Assembly (NCBI RefSeq): GCF_900107975.1
Contig: NZ_FNVF01000007.1
Coordinates: 222,085 to 286,084 of the forward strand
Length of the DNA: 64,000 bases
Source of the DNA: Paenibacillus sp. UNC499MF
GTDB taxonomy: Bacteria; Bacillota; Bacilli; Paenibacillales; NBRC-103111
Direction: 5' to 3'
Shown here piece by piece: positions 51,018 to 60,142 of the stretch. The translations under genes were made by a program, and so were the position numbers. The notes beneath the pieces were generated by a model, which was given only the letters and a program-made list of their open reading frames with translations, searched no databases and was not told where the DNA came from. How positions within the stretch are numbered: position 1 is the first letter of the stretch; each line of letters opens with the position of its first letter.

Positions 51018-52817
51018 TTAATAAGGAAGCCAGGTGAGCTTGCTGGCGGGTTCGAATCGTTCGTTGACATGATCCCAGTTGACGACTTTCCACCAGTCTT
51101 CGATGTATTTGGGGCGGTTGCTTTTATGTTTGAGGTAATAAGCGTGTTCCCACACGTCGAGCACCAGCAAGGGAATGACGTCCCATTGGGACAAGTTCTG
51201 GTGTTTTTCGGCCTGCAAAATTTCAAGCCGGTGGCTGCGCGGGCTCCAGACCAGAATGGCCCAGCCTCCGCCCTCCACTTTCTTGGCGGCTTCGGTGAAC
51301 TGCTTCTTGAACCGGTCGAAGCTGCCGAACGATTTGTTGATCTCGGCGGCAATCGGACCGTAAGCCTTCCCTCCGCCGTTCGGCTTCATGATGTTCCAGA
51401 AAATCGTGTGCAGGTAATGGCCCGCACCGTTGAACGCCAGCTCCCGCTCCCAGTGCTTGACGAGGTCGAAGTCGCCGCTGTCGCGGGCTTTCGCGAGCAT
51501 CTGCTCGGCCTTGTTGAGATCATCGACATAGGTTTTGTGATGCTTGTCGTGATGCTCGCGCATGGTCGCCTCGTCGATATGAGGCTCCAGAGCATTGTAG
51601 GCGTACGGCAGGGGAGGCAGCTTATGCCCGCCTATCGGCACGGGCTTGTAGGGCGACAGAGCCGGAGCGGTCTGCCCTTGACCGGCCGTGTGCGCCGGAG
51701 GAGGCGCTGCGCCGCTTTGCGCCGCCATATCGCTCATGGGCGGACGGTCACCCTCCGTGCGGATGTCCCAGGGGCCATCCGGCCCGACGGGCCCGATCCC
51801 CGCGCCGGGATAGGCGGACGGTCCCGGCGTGTAGCTCGCCGGAGGTCCGGGCACCCCGACGCCGAAGCCGGGAGGCACGCTTGTGCCGGGCCATGTGCCC
51901 TTCTGCGGGGCGGAGAAGCCCGAGCTGCCGGAGGAATGGCCCTGCCCGCCGGAGGAATAACCCGGCAGTCCTCCGGGTACGGGTGCGGGACCGTCCGAAT
52001 CGTGACCGGGTACGGGGACACTGTAGAGCCCGTACTGTCCCGGCCCGGTCCCTCCGCCGCCGGCTTGCACCGGCGTGCTGACGCCATTCAGCGAGCTGCC
52101 GGCTCCGCTGATGGACGTGCTTGGCGAGCCTGGATTGAAGGCTGGCCCGCCGCTGAAGCCCGGCCCGCCTCCCGGACCTGCTCCGGGCGGGACTACTACG
52201 CCGCCCGGCCCGTAATAGCCGGGCGAGCCCCAGCTTCCCGGGGCTCCGGGAAGTCCCGGACTGCCGGGCGCTCCGAAAGCTCCCGGCCCGTCACCGGCTT
52301 GGCCCGCGTAGCCGCCGAGGCCGGGAGGTCCGCCGGGCGGCCATTGGCCGGGAACGCCGAAGCCCCAGCTGCCCGGCCCGTACGGGCTGCCTTTCTGGGC
52401 GGTCTCGAGCCCTTTGAGCGTGCCGAGGAAATACTCCGACTCGCGGATAATGTGCTCGATGACGATTTTGATAACGGGATTCGAGCTGACGGGCTTGCTC
52501 TCTTTTTCAATGATTTGCAAAAATTCGATGAATTGAACCGACTGCTTGGTGGAGACGTCGATCAGCTGCCGCAGCTGCTGCTGAAGGAAGGGATCGGTGG
52601 GATTTTGCGTACGGATCGCCCATTCTACCCATTGAACGGCAGCGGCCTCCGTCTTGGCGAAAACTTCCTCCCAATCCTTGAGCGCCTGCACATAGACAGG
52701 CTCCAGTGTGGGGACAAGTTCACGGATAACGACGGTGTGTTCCTTCTCCTGGGTTTTCCAGAAACGGATTTCTTCTAAAATCCTAAGCGGCATCAAGCTG
52801 CCGTAGACCGAAAGCAT
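51018..52817 (-). CDS. Superoxide dismutase fused to a helical domain through a Gly/Pro-rich linker
   Basis: 599 residues in three parts. Residues about 1-150 are helical (RILEEIRFWKTQEKEHTVVI), resembling the DUF2935/ferritin-like region found in some Bacillus superoxide dismutases. About 165-375 is a Gly/Pro/Ser/Tyr linker. About 390-599 is a complete Fe/Mn dismutase domain with its ligands: His in MREHHDKHHKTYV, His in GHYLHTIFWN, Asp and His in [12 protein letters not shown]. No signal peptide. ATG at 52815-52817 has GGGGAGG nine bases upstream. Location and metal are unknown; spore or surface association is possible. Confidence 0.9.
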   Translation of the reverse strand: MLSVYGSLMPLRILEEIRFWKTQEKEHTVVIRELVPTLEPVYVQALKDWEEVFAKTEAAAVQWVEWAIRTQNPTDPFLQQQLRQLIDVSTKQSVQFIEFLQIIEKESKPVSSNPVIKIVIEHIIRESEYFLGTLKGLETAQKGSPYGPGSWGFGVPGQWPPGGPPGLGGYAGQAGDGPGAFGAPGSPGLPGAPGSWGSPGYYGPGGVVVPPGAGPGGGPGFSGGPAFNPGSPSTSISGAGSSLNGVSTPVQAGGGGTGPGQYGLYSVPVPGHDSDGPAPVPGGLPGYSSGGQGHSSGSSGFSAPQKGTWPGTSVPPGFGVGVPGPPASYTPGPSAYPGAGIGPVGPDGPWDIRTEGDRPPMSDMAAQSGAAPPPAHTAGQGQTAPALSPYKPVPIGGHKLPPLPYAYNALEPHIDEATMREHHDKHHKTYVDDLNKAEQMLAKARDSGDFDLVKHWERELAFNGAGHYLHTIFWNIMKPNGGGKAYGPIAAEINKSFGSFDRFKKQFTEAAKKVEGGGWAILVWSPRSHRLEILQAEKHQNLSQWDVIPLLVLDVWEHAYYLKHKSNRPKYIEDWWKVVNWDHVNERFEPASKLTWLPY

Positions 52818-52885
52818 CAGGACTAACCTCCCCGGAATCAGCGTTATTCCTATTCTTATTCAAGGGAGGGATTGGCCTATTCTAC

Positions 52886-53899
52886 TTACATTTCCACGAA
52901 ACCGGATTCCGAAAGCTGGGGACGGGAGATGGTTTTCAGAAACCCGAAGGTACGGGTGATATATTCGTCGGGTTTTGCGGAGTAGATCAGCTCATGCTTG
53001 CCCGTAGGGAGCATCCAGTAGTTGGTGAACACATTTTGCTGATTTTTATAAACCCCTTCGGCAATTTCGTGCGGAGCCCGTTCGTCTTCATCGCCATGAA
53101 TGAAGTAAATCGGCATCGGATATTCATGGGTCGTGACGGCCTGATACGGAATCTGGTTCATGTTAACCCCGTTCAGAAGCGGGAAAAATACACGGACGAG
53201 AGGAAGCGACGGGAATTTAGGAATATTTACATACTGTTTCATATTATGATAAAGCGTATCGGGATTGAGCAGGAAAGTGCTGTCCAGAATCATGCCGTCG
53301 ATATCCTTGGTCTGCAGGGCGGCCTGGAGGGCGGTGCCCGCTCCCATGGAGAAGCCCCATACATAAACGCGCTCGGAGCCTTTATTTTTAATATAATTAA
53401 CGGCGCCCAGAAGCTCTTTGGATTCCTGGATTCCCGCCGTTACGATGCGGTCGTTCTCGGGATGGACATAGCCGTAATCGAACATCAGGACGTTGTATCC
53501 GCTGTCATGAAGTTTTTTGGCAAGAGAATAGATGGGAACCCACAGTTCTTCGCGGTTGCCGCCGTACCCGTGCGAGAAAATAACCGTCTGGGAGGAAGCT
53601 TGGTCGGTCGGAATGTACCAGCCGCTTAAAGTGCTGCTGCCGTTCGAGCTGGGAAAAGTCACATTCTGATAAGGCAGACCGGCCGCTTTCGCAGGGTTCG
53701 AGCTTAACGGCGCAATGGTAGGCCGGGCCAGGGTCCAAGCGATAAAACCGTGGAAGCCGAGGATCAGACTGGAACAGAGCACAAAGAAGCAGAGAACGGA
53801 AAGCAGGACAACCTTCTTGCGTCGCGAAATCGATTTAACCGGAATATGATCCAGCGGTGCGGGTTGAAGGGGAGTCGAGTTAACGGGATTCATGCTCAT
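52886..53899 (-). CDS. Membrane-anchored alpha/beta hydrolase
   Basis: 337 residues. A basic cytoplasmic N-terminus is followed by one membrane helix (about 30-55), placing the enzyme outside. The hydrolase fold shows VIFSHGYGGNREE (oxyanion region), nucleophile Ser in VWGFSMGAGTAL (about 185), Asp in FIHGDEDERAP and His in TGKHELIY. Substrate unknown; esterase or peptidase-like roles fit. ATG at 53897-53899 follows AAAGGAGGG, which overlaps a structured leader (53902-53986). Confidence 0.9.
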   Translation of the reverse strand: MSMNPVNSTPLQPAPLDHIPVKSISRRKKVVLLSVLCFFVLCSSLILGFHGFIAWTLARPTIAPLSSNPAKAAGLPYQNVTFPSSNGSSTLSGWYIPTDQASSQTVIFSHGYGGNREELWVPIYSLAKKLHDSGYNVLMFDYGYVHPENDRIVTAGIQESKELLGAVNYIKNKGSERVYVWGFSMGAGTALQAALQTKDIDGMILDSTFLLNPDTLYHNMKQYVNIPKFPSLPLVRVFFPLLNGVNMNQIPYQAVTTHEYPMPIYFIHGDEDERAPHEIAEGVYKNQQNVFTNYWMLPTGKHELIYSAKPDEYITRTFGFLKTISRPQLSESGFVEM

Positions 53900-53901
53900 A
53901 T

Positions 53902-53986
53902 AGGTTCCCTCCTTTGGAGAATGGGTCTTTGTAGGAGAATTTAGTTAGTAGGAACCTGAATATTAGAAGGTTTATAATTAACTAAA
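53902..53986 (-). promoter_or_regulatory. Structured leader of the hydrolase gene
   Basis: In the minus-strand RNA, UUUAGUUA (53986-53979) pairs with UAACUAAA (53947-53940), enclosing AACCU/AGGUU. The same AGGUUCC (53957-53951) can instead pair with GGAACCU (53908-53902), which lies between the ribosome site and the start codon. The two folds exclude each other. Confidence 0.5.
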
Positions 53987-54015
53987 TATTCTGAAAAGGA
54001 CCTCGTGGTACTCTT

Positions 54016-54044
54016 ATATTATGTCAACTTACATGCTTCGTCAA
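54016..54044 (-). promoter_or_regulatory. SigmaA promoter of the alpha/beta hydrolase gene
   Basis: On the minus strand TTGACG (54044-54039), 17 bp, TAATAT (54021-54016). It gives a leader of about 110 nt that contains the hairpins. Confidence 0.7.
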
Positions 54045-54113
54045 TATGTGCAACACAATGTTAATTGTCTTGTAATCTCGCTGTAATACAAGGCTTCCGG
54101 GCGGTTTTTTCCT

Positions 54114-54142
54114 TTGCCTTTCGGGGGTTCATCAAGTATAAT
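54114..54142 (+). promoter_or_regulatory. SigmaA promoter of the IclR-type gene
   Basis: TTGCCT (54114-54119), 17 bp, TATAAT (54137-54142), 53 bp before the ATG. Confidence 0.75.
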
Positions 54143-54154
54143 AAAAGAAACAGA

Positions 54155-54171
54155 GTTTCACTATGTGAAAC
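54155..54171. promoter_or_regulatory. Palindromic operator in front of the IclR-type gene
   Basis: GTTTCACTATGTGAAAC: seven-base arms, three-base centre. It starts about 6 bp after the predicted transcription start, fitting autorepression. The same GTTTCA-N5-TGAAAC pattern occurs in the acnA leader. Confidence 0.65.
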
Positions 54172-54195
54172 AAAAATAGGCGGTGGTGAAACCCG

Positions 54196-54936
54196 ATGGA
54201 GGAAGCAAAATCGACTGTCCGCGCCGTGGAACGGGCACTGGATGTACTCCTGTGTTATACCGACGCAACCGAACTGACGTTAACGGAGATTTCATCCAAA
54301 GTCTCTTTGCATAAAAGCACGGTTTACCGTCTCCTTGCGTCTCTTGAGGCGAAGGGATTCCTTGTGCGGGAATCCGACGGAGACAAATACAGGCTCGGCT
54401 TCAGCATCTGGGAACTTGCCGCGCACATGTCCCAGAGCGACGATCCCGGCATGATCCTGCTGCCGGAGATGGAACGCCTGCGCGATCAGGTGAACGAGAC
54501 GATCTCGCTGTACGTGCGCGACGGCCGGGAGCGGGTGCGCGTCCAGGCCGTGCAGAGCAACCACGCGATCCGGCGGGTCGCGCCGGTCGGCGCAAGAATG
54601 CCCCTGTTCGTCGGGGCATCGAGCAAGGTCCTTCTCGCCTTCGGCGAGGCGGAGGTGCAGGAACAGGCGATGCTGGAGGCCGAGCTTGCGGGCATCCCGC
54701 GGGAACCGTTCCTGCAGCAGCTTCATGAGACGCGGAAGGCGGGCTACGCCACCAGCGTCGAGGAGCGCGAACCGGGAGCGGCGGCGCTCGCCGCTCCGGT
54801 GTTCAACCGCGCGGGCAAGCTTGTGGCCGCGCTGGCGGTGTCGGGGCCGTCCAACCGGCTCACGCTGGAGGCCATGCTGGAGCAGGCTCCGGTCGTGATG
54901 GAGGCGGCCCGGCGGATGGGCACCATGCTGAGATAG
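54196..54936 (+). CDS. IclR-family transcriptional regulator
   Basis: 246 residues. Winged helix-turn-helix at about 8-60 (VRAVERALDVLLCY, then LHKSTVYRLLASLEAKGF), effector domain about 75-246 with IRRVAPVGARMPLFVGASSKVLLAF and GYATSVEEREPGAAALAAPVFN, both diagnostic of IclR. Family effectors are small carboxylates or aromatics. ATG at 54196. No metabolic gene is next to it; a shared operator pattern points to aconitase at 57159 as a possible target (inference). Confidence 0.93.
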   Translation: MEEAKSTVRAVERALDVLLCYTDATELTLTEISSKVSLHKSTVYRLLASLEAKGFLVRESDGDKYRLGFSIWELAAHMSQSDDPGMILLPEMERLRDQVNETISLYVRDGRERVRVQAVQSNHAIRRVAPVGARMPLFVGASSKVLLAFGEAEVQEQAMLEAELAGIPREPFLQQLHETRKAGYATSVEEREPGAAALAAPVFNRAGKLVAALAVSGPSNRLTLEAMLEQAPVVMEAARRMGTMLR

Positions 54937-55070
54937 CGGCATGGCGGTTGTGCGGGCATACGAGGCAATCCGAGGCAGGATGGCCGGGAGTACCGGAGAA
55001 GCACCAGAGATGATTGCCGGAGATCAGCGGGAGACGGCTGGAGAAGAGCCGAAACATCCGAAATGGCTGT

Positions 55071-55133
55071 AGAACAGCCAGAACAGCCAGAACAGCCAGA
55101 ACAGCCAGAACAGCCAGAACAGCCAGAACAGCC
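55071..55133. repeat. Tandem repeat, seven copies of a 9 bp unit
   Basis: AGAACAGCC repeated exactly seven times. It lies in the non-coding stretch between the IclR-type gene and the CDF transporter. No ribosome site supports the (Glu-Gln-Pro)n frame it would encode. Confidence 0.95.
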
Positions 55134-55298
55134 AAGGCAACTGAAAACGAGCTGTAGAACAACCGTAGAACAACCCTGTACTGACTGCCGCAGCGTTCTT
55201 CAGCCGAAAGGCCGCTGAACGAGAGCGGAATCGGATTCGGATTGGGCTCTCGTGCTGCCCGCTGTTTCAAACCCGCCGCGGCGGCGTAACAAATACAT

Positions 55299-55329
55299 AA
55301 GGCCAGCTGAGCCCGTGTCAGCTGGCCTT
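55299..55329. terminator. Perfect 12 bp inverted repeat, possible terminator
   Basis: AAGGCCAGCTGA / TCAGCTGGCCTT with a 7-base loop. It lacks a T-run, so termination is uncertain. The remaining sequence from 54937 to 55298 shows only the tandem repeat. Confidence 0.5.
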
Positions 55330-55442
55330 CGCTTGCCCTTGCGGTTCTTTTTTCATCTATTCCATAGAGGGAAACGCATGCAGGCATTTTATCCCACCGC
55401 GGGGGCAATACTAGATGGGAACAAACGGAAGGGGACGGGTTG

Positions 55443-56357
55443 ATGGAACAGCGCAAGTCGATGGTTGCGATCTGGATCAGCCTGATTAGCAATGTCATCC
55501 TAACGGGTATCAAGCTGGCCGTCGGCTGGTTATTCGGCAGCCAGGTTCTGATTGCAGACGGAATACATAATGCCGGGGACGTGATTGCCACGGCCACAGC
55601 ATACAGCTCCATGCGGATTTCCAACCGCCCGGCCGACCACGACCATCCTTACGGGCACGGCAAAGCGGAGGTGCTCGGCTCGGGGGCCGTCGCGCTTCTG
55701 CTGGGCGCCGCGGCAATCTACATGGGGTATCATGCGGTTATGGCGCTTTTCGAGCCGCCGGGCGAAGCCCATATCCTTGCACTGATCGCGGCGGTGATTT
55801 CCCTGGTCTGGAAGCAGTGGCTGTACGTGTATACGATGAGACTGGGCCGAGCCGCAAACAGTAAAGGCCTTATTGCGACGGCTTACGATCATCTGGCTGA
55901 CGTATATGCTTCCATTGCGGCTTCCGCAGGAATCGCCCTGGCCTTGGCGGGGGACTATTTTGATATTCCTTTCTTGGCCTACGGTGATCCGGCAGCCGGA
56001 ATTATCGTCTCTTTCCTCGTCATCAAGCTTGCTTATACGATGGGGACGGAAGCCGTCAATATTTTGATGGAAACGAATGTCGAGGACGCCAAGCTGCGGC
56101 AGTACAAGGAGATCATTGAGTCGTTCCCCGACGTCAAGCGCATCGACCGGCTGCGTGCCCGCGAACACGGCCATTACATACTCGTGGATGCACGGATCGG
56201 TATTATGGGAACGCTGACCATTCAGCAGGGGCATGATATCGGGCGCAGTATTAAAGAAGCGATCCGGGCCAAGCATCCCGAAGTGGATGAGGTGCTTGTG
56301 CATCTGAATCCCTGGTATCCGGATGAAGCCGTAAATAATAAGGATACCCACTCTTAG
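55443..56357 (+). CDS. Cation diffusion facilitator (CDF) metal transporter
   Basis: 304 residues. Six membrane helices followed by a cytoplasmic domain of about 100 residues. The metal site is given by LIADGIHNAGDV (helix 2; HxxxD) and ATAYDHLADVYAS (helix 5; DHxxD), and the HDHPYGHGKAE signature is present. It exports divalent cations (Zn, Mn or Fe; the metal cannot be read directly). ATG at 55443 follows GGAAGGGGA; an upstream TTG codon is also possible. Confidence 0.93.
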   Translation: MEQRKSMVAIWISLISNVILTGIKLAVGWLFGSQVLIADGIHNAGDVIATATAYSSMRISNRPADHDHPYGHGKAEVLGSGAVALLLGAAAIYMGYHAVMALFEPPGEAHILALIAAVISLVWKQWLYVYTMRLGRAANSKGLIATAYDHLADVYASIAASAGIALALAGDYFDIPFLAYGDPAAGIIVSFLVIKLAYTMGTEAVNILMETNVEDAKLRQYKEIIESFPDVKRIDRLRAREHGHYILVDARIGIMGTLTIQQGHDIGRSIKEAIRAKHPEVDEVLVHLNPWYPDEAVNNKDTHS

Positions 56358-56456
56358 GAGAGGTTTTCTACTCCATGGTCCTAACCGGAAGCGCGGCAGC
56401 CGGACGGGTACGCGAGTTTACGGGTTTTCATTTTGACGATTTAAAAAGCGAACAAA

Positions 56457-56492
56457 GACGGCATTCCTGCGGAAGGAAAAGCCGTTTTTTTA
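56457..56492 (+). terminator. Terminator after the CDF transporter
   Basis: ACGGCATTCC pairs imperfectly with GGAAAAGCCGT, followed by T7. The next 200 bp to 56690 show no gene. Confidence 0.8.
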
Positions 56493-56690
56493 TGCCGCAT
56501 AAAGCGGGTTTTGCAAGCGGAAAAGCCTGAATTTTAAAATTTAAGTTTTATCCGGACATTTACTAACATTTATAGGACCACAACTCTCGAAAAGCTTTAG
56601 AAGATGCCTGTATGGGGCGGCTTTTATTTTATACACTGAAGTCAGATCATCGCATCGAGATCGAATTTCGCGTCTAAAGGGGATAGGGAT

Positions 56691-56894
56691 ATGGGTCTTG
56701 CCATGAAAACGGATTGTCAAATTTGCGGGCACACGCTGGACGCCCGGTCGGAAGCTTACATTTGCATTCATGAGTGCACATTCTGTAAAACATGCACCGA
56801 AGAGAGGAAACATGTCTGTCCCAATTGTTCGGGGGAACTGGTACGGAGACCGCGGGCACCGTTAACCGCCGCAGCCGCTTGTCCGCTGGGTTAG
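56691..56894 (+). CDS. DUF1272 family zinc-ribbon-like protein
   Basis: 67 residues. Eight cysteines in a DUF1272 arrangement: CQIC, then CIHECTFCKTC, then CPNC, likely binding two zinc ions. Function unknown. The first ATG (56691) is chosen because AAAGGGGA lies eight bases upstream; a second at 56703 gives the more usual family start MKTDCQICG. Terminal residues PRAPLTAAAACPLG are not conserved-looking. Confidence 0.85.
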   Translation: MGLAMKTDCQICGHTLDARSEAYICIHECTFCKTCTEERKHVCPNCSGELVRRPRAPLTAAAACPLG

Positions 56895-57112
56895 AGTGAA
56901 CAAGAAGGGAAGCGTGAGAGGCAGGTAAGGGTAATTGATTATTAAGCACGTTTCAGGAGATAAGTAAGTGTAAGAAGTAAATACGTAAGAAGTACAAAAT
57001 AAGAGTAAGAGTCGCAGCGGGGCCTTCTTTTTAGTTCCATACGAGCCATATAGGATAAGGACCCGCATTAATGACGCCGAGCCTTATAGGAAAAGAATCA
57101 GCATTTTAAACA

Positions 57113-57145
57113 GAAAAAAAGAGAGCCCTGAGGGGCTCTCTTTTA
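57113..57145. terminator. Bidirectional terminator after acnA
   Basis: GAGAGCCCTGAGGGGCTCTC hairpin flanked by A7 and T4. It ends the leftward acnA and could also end the DUF1272 transcript. Confidence 0.92.
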
Positions 57146-57158
57146 TTACATGCTTCTA

Positions 57159-59873
57159 TTAAGCGTTGTACATCATTTGACGAAGTACGGTTTGCAGGAT
57201 ACCGCCGTTACGGTAGTAATCCACGTCCACCATGCTGTCCAGACGGACAATAGCTTTGAATTCGAACGACGTGCCGTCTTCGCGGGTAGCCGTTACGGTT
57301 ACTTGCTCGCCTGGCTGTACATCGTTGGACAAGCCGGTAATTTCGATCGTTTCGCGGCCGGTCAGACCAAGCGTTTTCCAGCCTTGACCTTCAAGGAATT
57401 GCAGCGGAAGTACGCCCATACCTACCAGGTTGCTGCGGTGAATACGTTCGAAGCTTTCCGCGATAACGGCTTTGACGCCGAGCAGAAGCGTACCTTTAGC
57501 CGCCCAGTCACGGGAGCTTCCGGTTCCGTACTCTTTACCCGCGATAACAACGAGGGAAGTATTTTTATCCTGATAGTTCATCGAAGCGTCGTAGATAGAC
57601 ATGACTTCGCCTGTCGGCAGGTAAGTCGTTACGCCGCCCTCGGTGCCTGGAGCCACTTGGTTACGGATGCGGATGTTCGCGAACGTACCGCGCATCATGA
57701 CTTCGTGGTTACCACGGCGGGAACCGTAGGAGTTAAAGTCTTTTTTGTCCACGCCATGCTCGATCAGGTATTTGCCCGCAGGGCTGTCTGCCTTGATGTT
57801 ACCGGCAGGAGAGATATGGTCCGTCGTAACGGAGTCGGCAAGAAGCGCAAGGGTTTTGGCGCCGCGGACGTCTTTGATATCGTCCAGGGACTGGCCAAGG
57901 TTTTGGAAGAACGGTGGCTCTTGAATGTAAGTGGAGTTTTTGTCCCACTCGTACAGTTCGCCTTCCGGTACCGCGATTTGGTTCCAGCGCTCGTTGGCAC
58001 GGAACACGTCTTTATATTTCTCGCGGAAAGCTTCGGCCGTAACGGCTGTCGCAACAGCTTCCTCGATTTCTTTGTTGCTCGGCCAGATGTCTTTCAGGTA
58101 GACAGGCTCGTTGTTCGTGCCATAGCCGATCGGATCTTTCGTCAGGTCGATGTTCACGTTGCCTGCCAGCGCGTAAGCGACAACCAGCGGCGGGGAAGCG
58201 AGATAGTTCGCTTTAACCTGTGCGTGAACGCGGCCTTCGAAGTTACGGTTACCGGACAGAACGGCAGCGACCGTCATGTCGTTGTCGGCAACGGCTTGGC
58301 TCACTTCGTCCGGAAGCGGACCGGAGTTACCGATACAAGTCGCACAGCCGTAACCCGCTACGAAGAAACCGAGATCTTCAAGCGGTTTAAGCAGGCCTGC
58401 TTTCTCCAGATAGTCGGTAACGACCAGGGAACCCGGAGTCAGGGAAGTTTTCACGTAAGCCGGCGTTTTCAGGCCGCGCTCTACGGCTTTCTTCGCAAGA
58501 AGTCCCGCGCCGAGCATTACGTTCGGGTTGGACGTGTTTGTACAGCTCGTAATCGCTGCAATAACAACGGCGCCCGTGCTCATTTTGGCTGTTCTGCCGT
58601 CCGCGTATTTCACTTCGACTTCTTCTGCGATCTTCTCGTCGGACAGTCCGTATCCGCCTTTGTCTACCGGCGTGCGCAGAATGTCGTTGAAGGATTCTTT
58701 CATCGCCGTCAGCTCGACGCGGTCTTGAGGACGCTTAGGACCTGCAAGGCTCGGTACGACGGTGGACAGGTCGATTTCGATGACATCGGAGTAGATCGGA
58801 TCTTCCGAGTCTTTCGTGCGGAACATGCCTTGCGCTTTATAGTAAGCTTCAACGAGAGCGATCTGCTCTTCGCTGCGGCCTGTGTTTCTCAGGTATTCCA
58901 GCGTGCTGTCGTCAACCGGGAAGAAACCTACGGTCGCGCCGTACTCGGGAGCCATGTTGGCAACCGTCGCACGGTCGGACAGGACGAGTTCGTCAAGGCC
59001 GGGACCGAAGAACTCGACGAATTTGCCGACAACGCCTTTCTTACGAAGCGTTTGGGTAACGGTGAGGGCAAGGTCGGTCGCCGTTGCGCCTTCCGCAAGC
59101 TTGCCGGTCAGCTTGAAGCCGATAACTTCAGGAGTTACGAAGTAAAGCGGCTGTCCGAGCATGCCGGCTTCGGCTTCGATACCGCCTACGCCCCAGCCAA
59201 CGATACCGAGACCGTTGATCATCGTGGTGTGGGAGTCGGTACCTACCAGGGAGTCCGGATATACGGTCGTTTCGCCGTCTACCGTTTTGGTAGCCGCGAC
59301 GGAAGCGAGATACTCCAGGTTTACCTGGTGAACGATACCGGTAGCCGGCGGTACCGCACGGAAGTTGTCGAATGCGGTTTGCGCCCAGCGCAGGAAGCGG
59401 TAGCGCTCTTCATTACGCTCGAATTCGAGTTCCATGTTGGTTTCAAGCGCCATGCCGTTACCGAAAGCGTCGACCATAACGGAGTGGTCGATTACAAGGT
59501 CAACCGGTACGAGCGGGTTGATGCGTTTAGGGTCTCCGCCTGCGCGTGCAACGGTGTCTCTCATTGCCGCGAGGTCAACTACGACCGGTACGCCGGTAAA
59601 GTCCTGCAGGACGATACGGGCAGGAATGAAAGGAATTTCTTTATTGTGGTCGGCGTTCTCGTCGCCCCAAGTCGCGATTTGCTTTACGTGTTCGTCCGTG
59701 ATGGCGCGGCCGTCGTATTGGCGGATCGCGGCTTCAAGGAGAACTTTAATGGAGAAAGGCAGTTTGGAAATTCCGGCGAACTGCTGCTGAAGATCCTGCA
59801 GGCTGTAATAGTGGTACGATTTACCGCCTACCGTCAGCTGCTTGCGTACGTTAAAAGCGTCTTTTTGCGGCAT
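57159..59873 (-). CDS. acnA: Aconitate hydratase A
   Basis: 904 residues. It interconverts citrate and isocitrate in the TCA cycle; the apo form of such enzymes can bind RNA. The 4Fe-4S ligands are Cys in [10 protein letters not shown] (about 441) and the [11 protein letters not shown] pair (about 507, 510). [13 protein letters not shown] and the swivel-domain [14 protein letters not shown] motif with [18 protein letters not shown] are intact. ATG at 59871-59873 follows GGGAGG. It has a promoter at 59993-60021 and palindromes in the leader. Confidence 0.97.
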   Translation of the reverse strand: MPQKDAFNVRKQLTVGGKSYHYYSLQDLQQQFAGISKLPFSIKVLLEAAIRQYDGRAITDEHVKQIATWGDENADHNKEIPFIPARIVLQDFTGVPVVVDLAAMRDTVARAGGDPKRINPLVPVDLVIDHSVMVDAFGNGMALETNMELEFERNEERYRFLRWAQTAFDNFRAVPPATGIVHQVNLEYLASVAATKTVDGETTVYPDSLVGTDSHTTMINGLGIVGWGVGGIEAEAGMLGQPLYFVTPEVIGFKLTGKLAEGATATDLALTVTQTLRKKGVVGKFVEFFGPGLDELVLSDRATVANMAPEYGATVGFFPVDDSTLEYLRNTGRSEEQIALVEAYYKAQGMFRTKDSEDPIYSDVIEIDLSTVVPSLAGPKRPQDRVELTAMKESFNDILRTPVDKGGYGLSDEKIAEEVEVKYADGRTAKMSTGAVVIAAITSCTNTSNPNVMLGAGLLAKKAVERGLKTPAYVKTSLTPGSLVVTDYLEKAGLLKPLEDLGFFVAGYGCATCIGNSGPLPDEVSQAVADNDMTVAAVLSGNRNFEGRVHAQVKANYLASPPLVVAYALAGNVNIDLTKDPIGYGTNNEPVYLKDIWPSNKEIEEAVATAVTAEAFREKYKDVFRANERWNQIAVPEGELYEWDKNSTYIQEPPFFQNLGQSLDDIKDVRGAKTLALLADSVTTDHISPAGNIKADSPAGKYLIEHGVDKKDFNSYGSRRGNHEVMMRGTFANIRIRNQVAPGTEGGVTTYLPTGEVMSIYDASMNYQDKNTSLVVIAGKEYGTGSSRDWAAKGTLLLGVKAVIAESFERIHRSNLVGMGVLPLQFLEGQGWKTLGLTGRETIEITGLSNDVQPGEQVTVTATREDGTSFEFKAIVRLDSMVDVDYYRNGGILQTVLRQMMYNA

Positions 59874-59949
59874 TGCAAAGCCTCCCTTGTGATCTTTGAA
59901 ATGGCGAATTTGAAATTTGTCCGGGTCTTACGTTTGGATGGTTGTTGGT

Positions 59950-59976
59950 GTTTCATCTGATGAAACTCAATTTCAT
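59950..59976. promoter_or_regulatory. Overlapping palindromes in the acnA leader
   Basis: GTTTCATCTGATGAAAC (59950-59966) is a perfect 8+1+8 palindrome. It overlaps ATGAAACTCAATTTCAT (59960-59976), a second inverted repeat. Both lie downstream of the predicted acnA start site. The first matches the pattern in front of the IclR-type gene. Confidence 0.65.
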
Positions 59977-59992
59977 ATTTCGCTATATCCTT

Positions 59993-60021
59993 AGTATACC
60001 GTGTTCCCCCTGCCGCGTAAA
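59993..60021 (-). promoter_or_regulatory. SigmaA promoter of acnA
   Basis: On the minus strand TTTACG (60021-60016), 17 bp, TATACT (59998-59993). The leader is about 110 nt. Confidence 0.75.
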
Positions 60022-60142
60022 GAATAAAATGACTCATTTTTATTTGAAATTTTTCATATATTTAAGCGAATATCCATGCGTATGAACGATGCGTATAAAG
60101 CCGGTCCCCGCAACGGACCGTAGGCTCTCGGGAGGTAAAGGC

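Noticed and set aside
55071-55133. CRISPR array
   Set aside because: The repeats are 9 bp and contiguous, with no spacers and no cas genes nearby.
55063-55218. 52-codon frame encoding a Glu-Gln-Pro repeat
   Set aside because: It exists only because of the 9 bp tandem repeat and has no ribosome binding site.
57150-59960. Long open frame on the plus strand opposite acnA
   Set aside because: It mirrors the acnA reading frame; GC-rich third positions keep the antisense frame open. The residue composition is odd (Arg, Val, Phe-rich) and no domain is visible.
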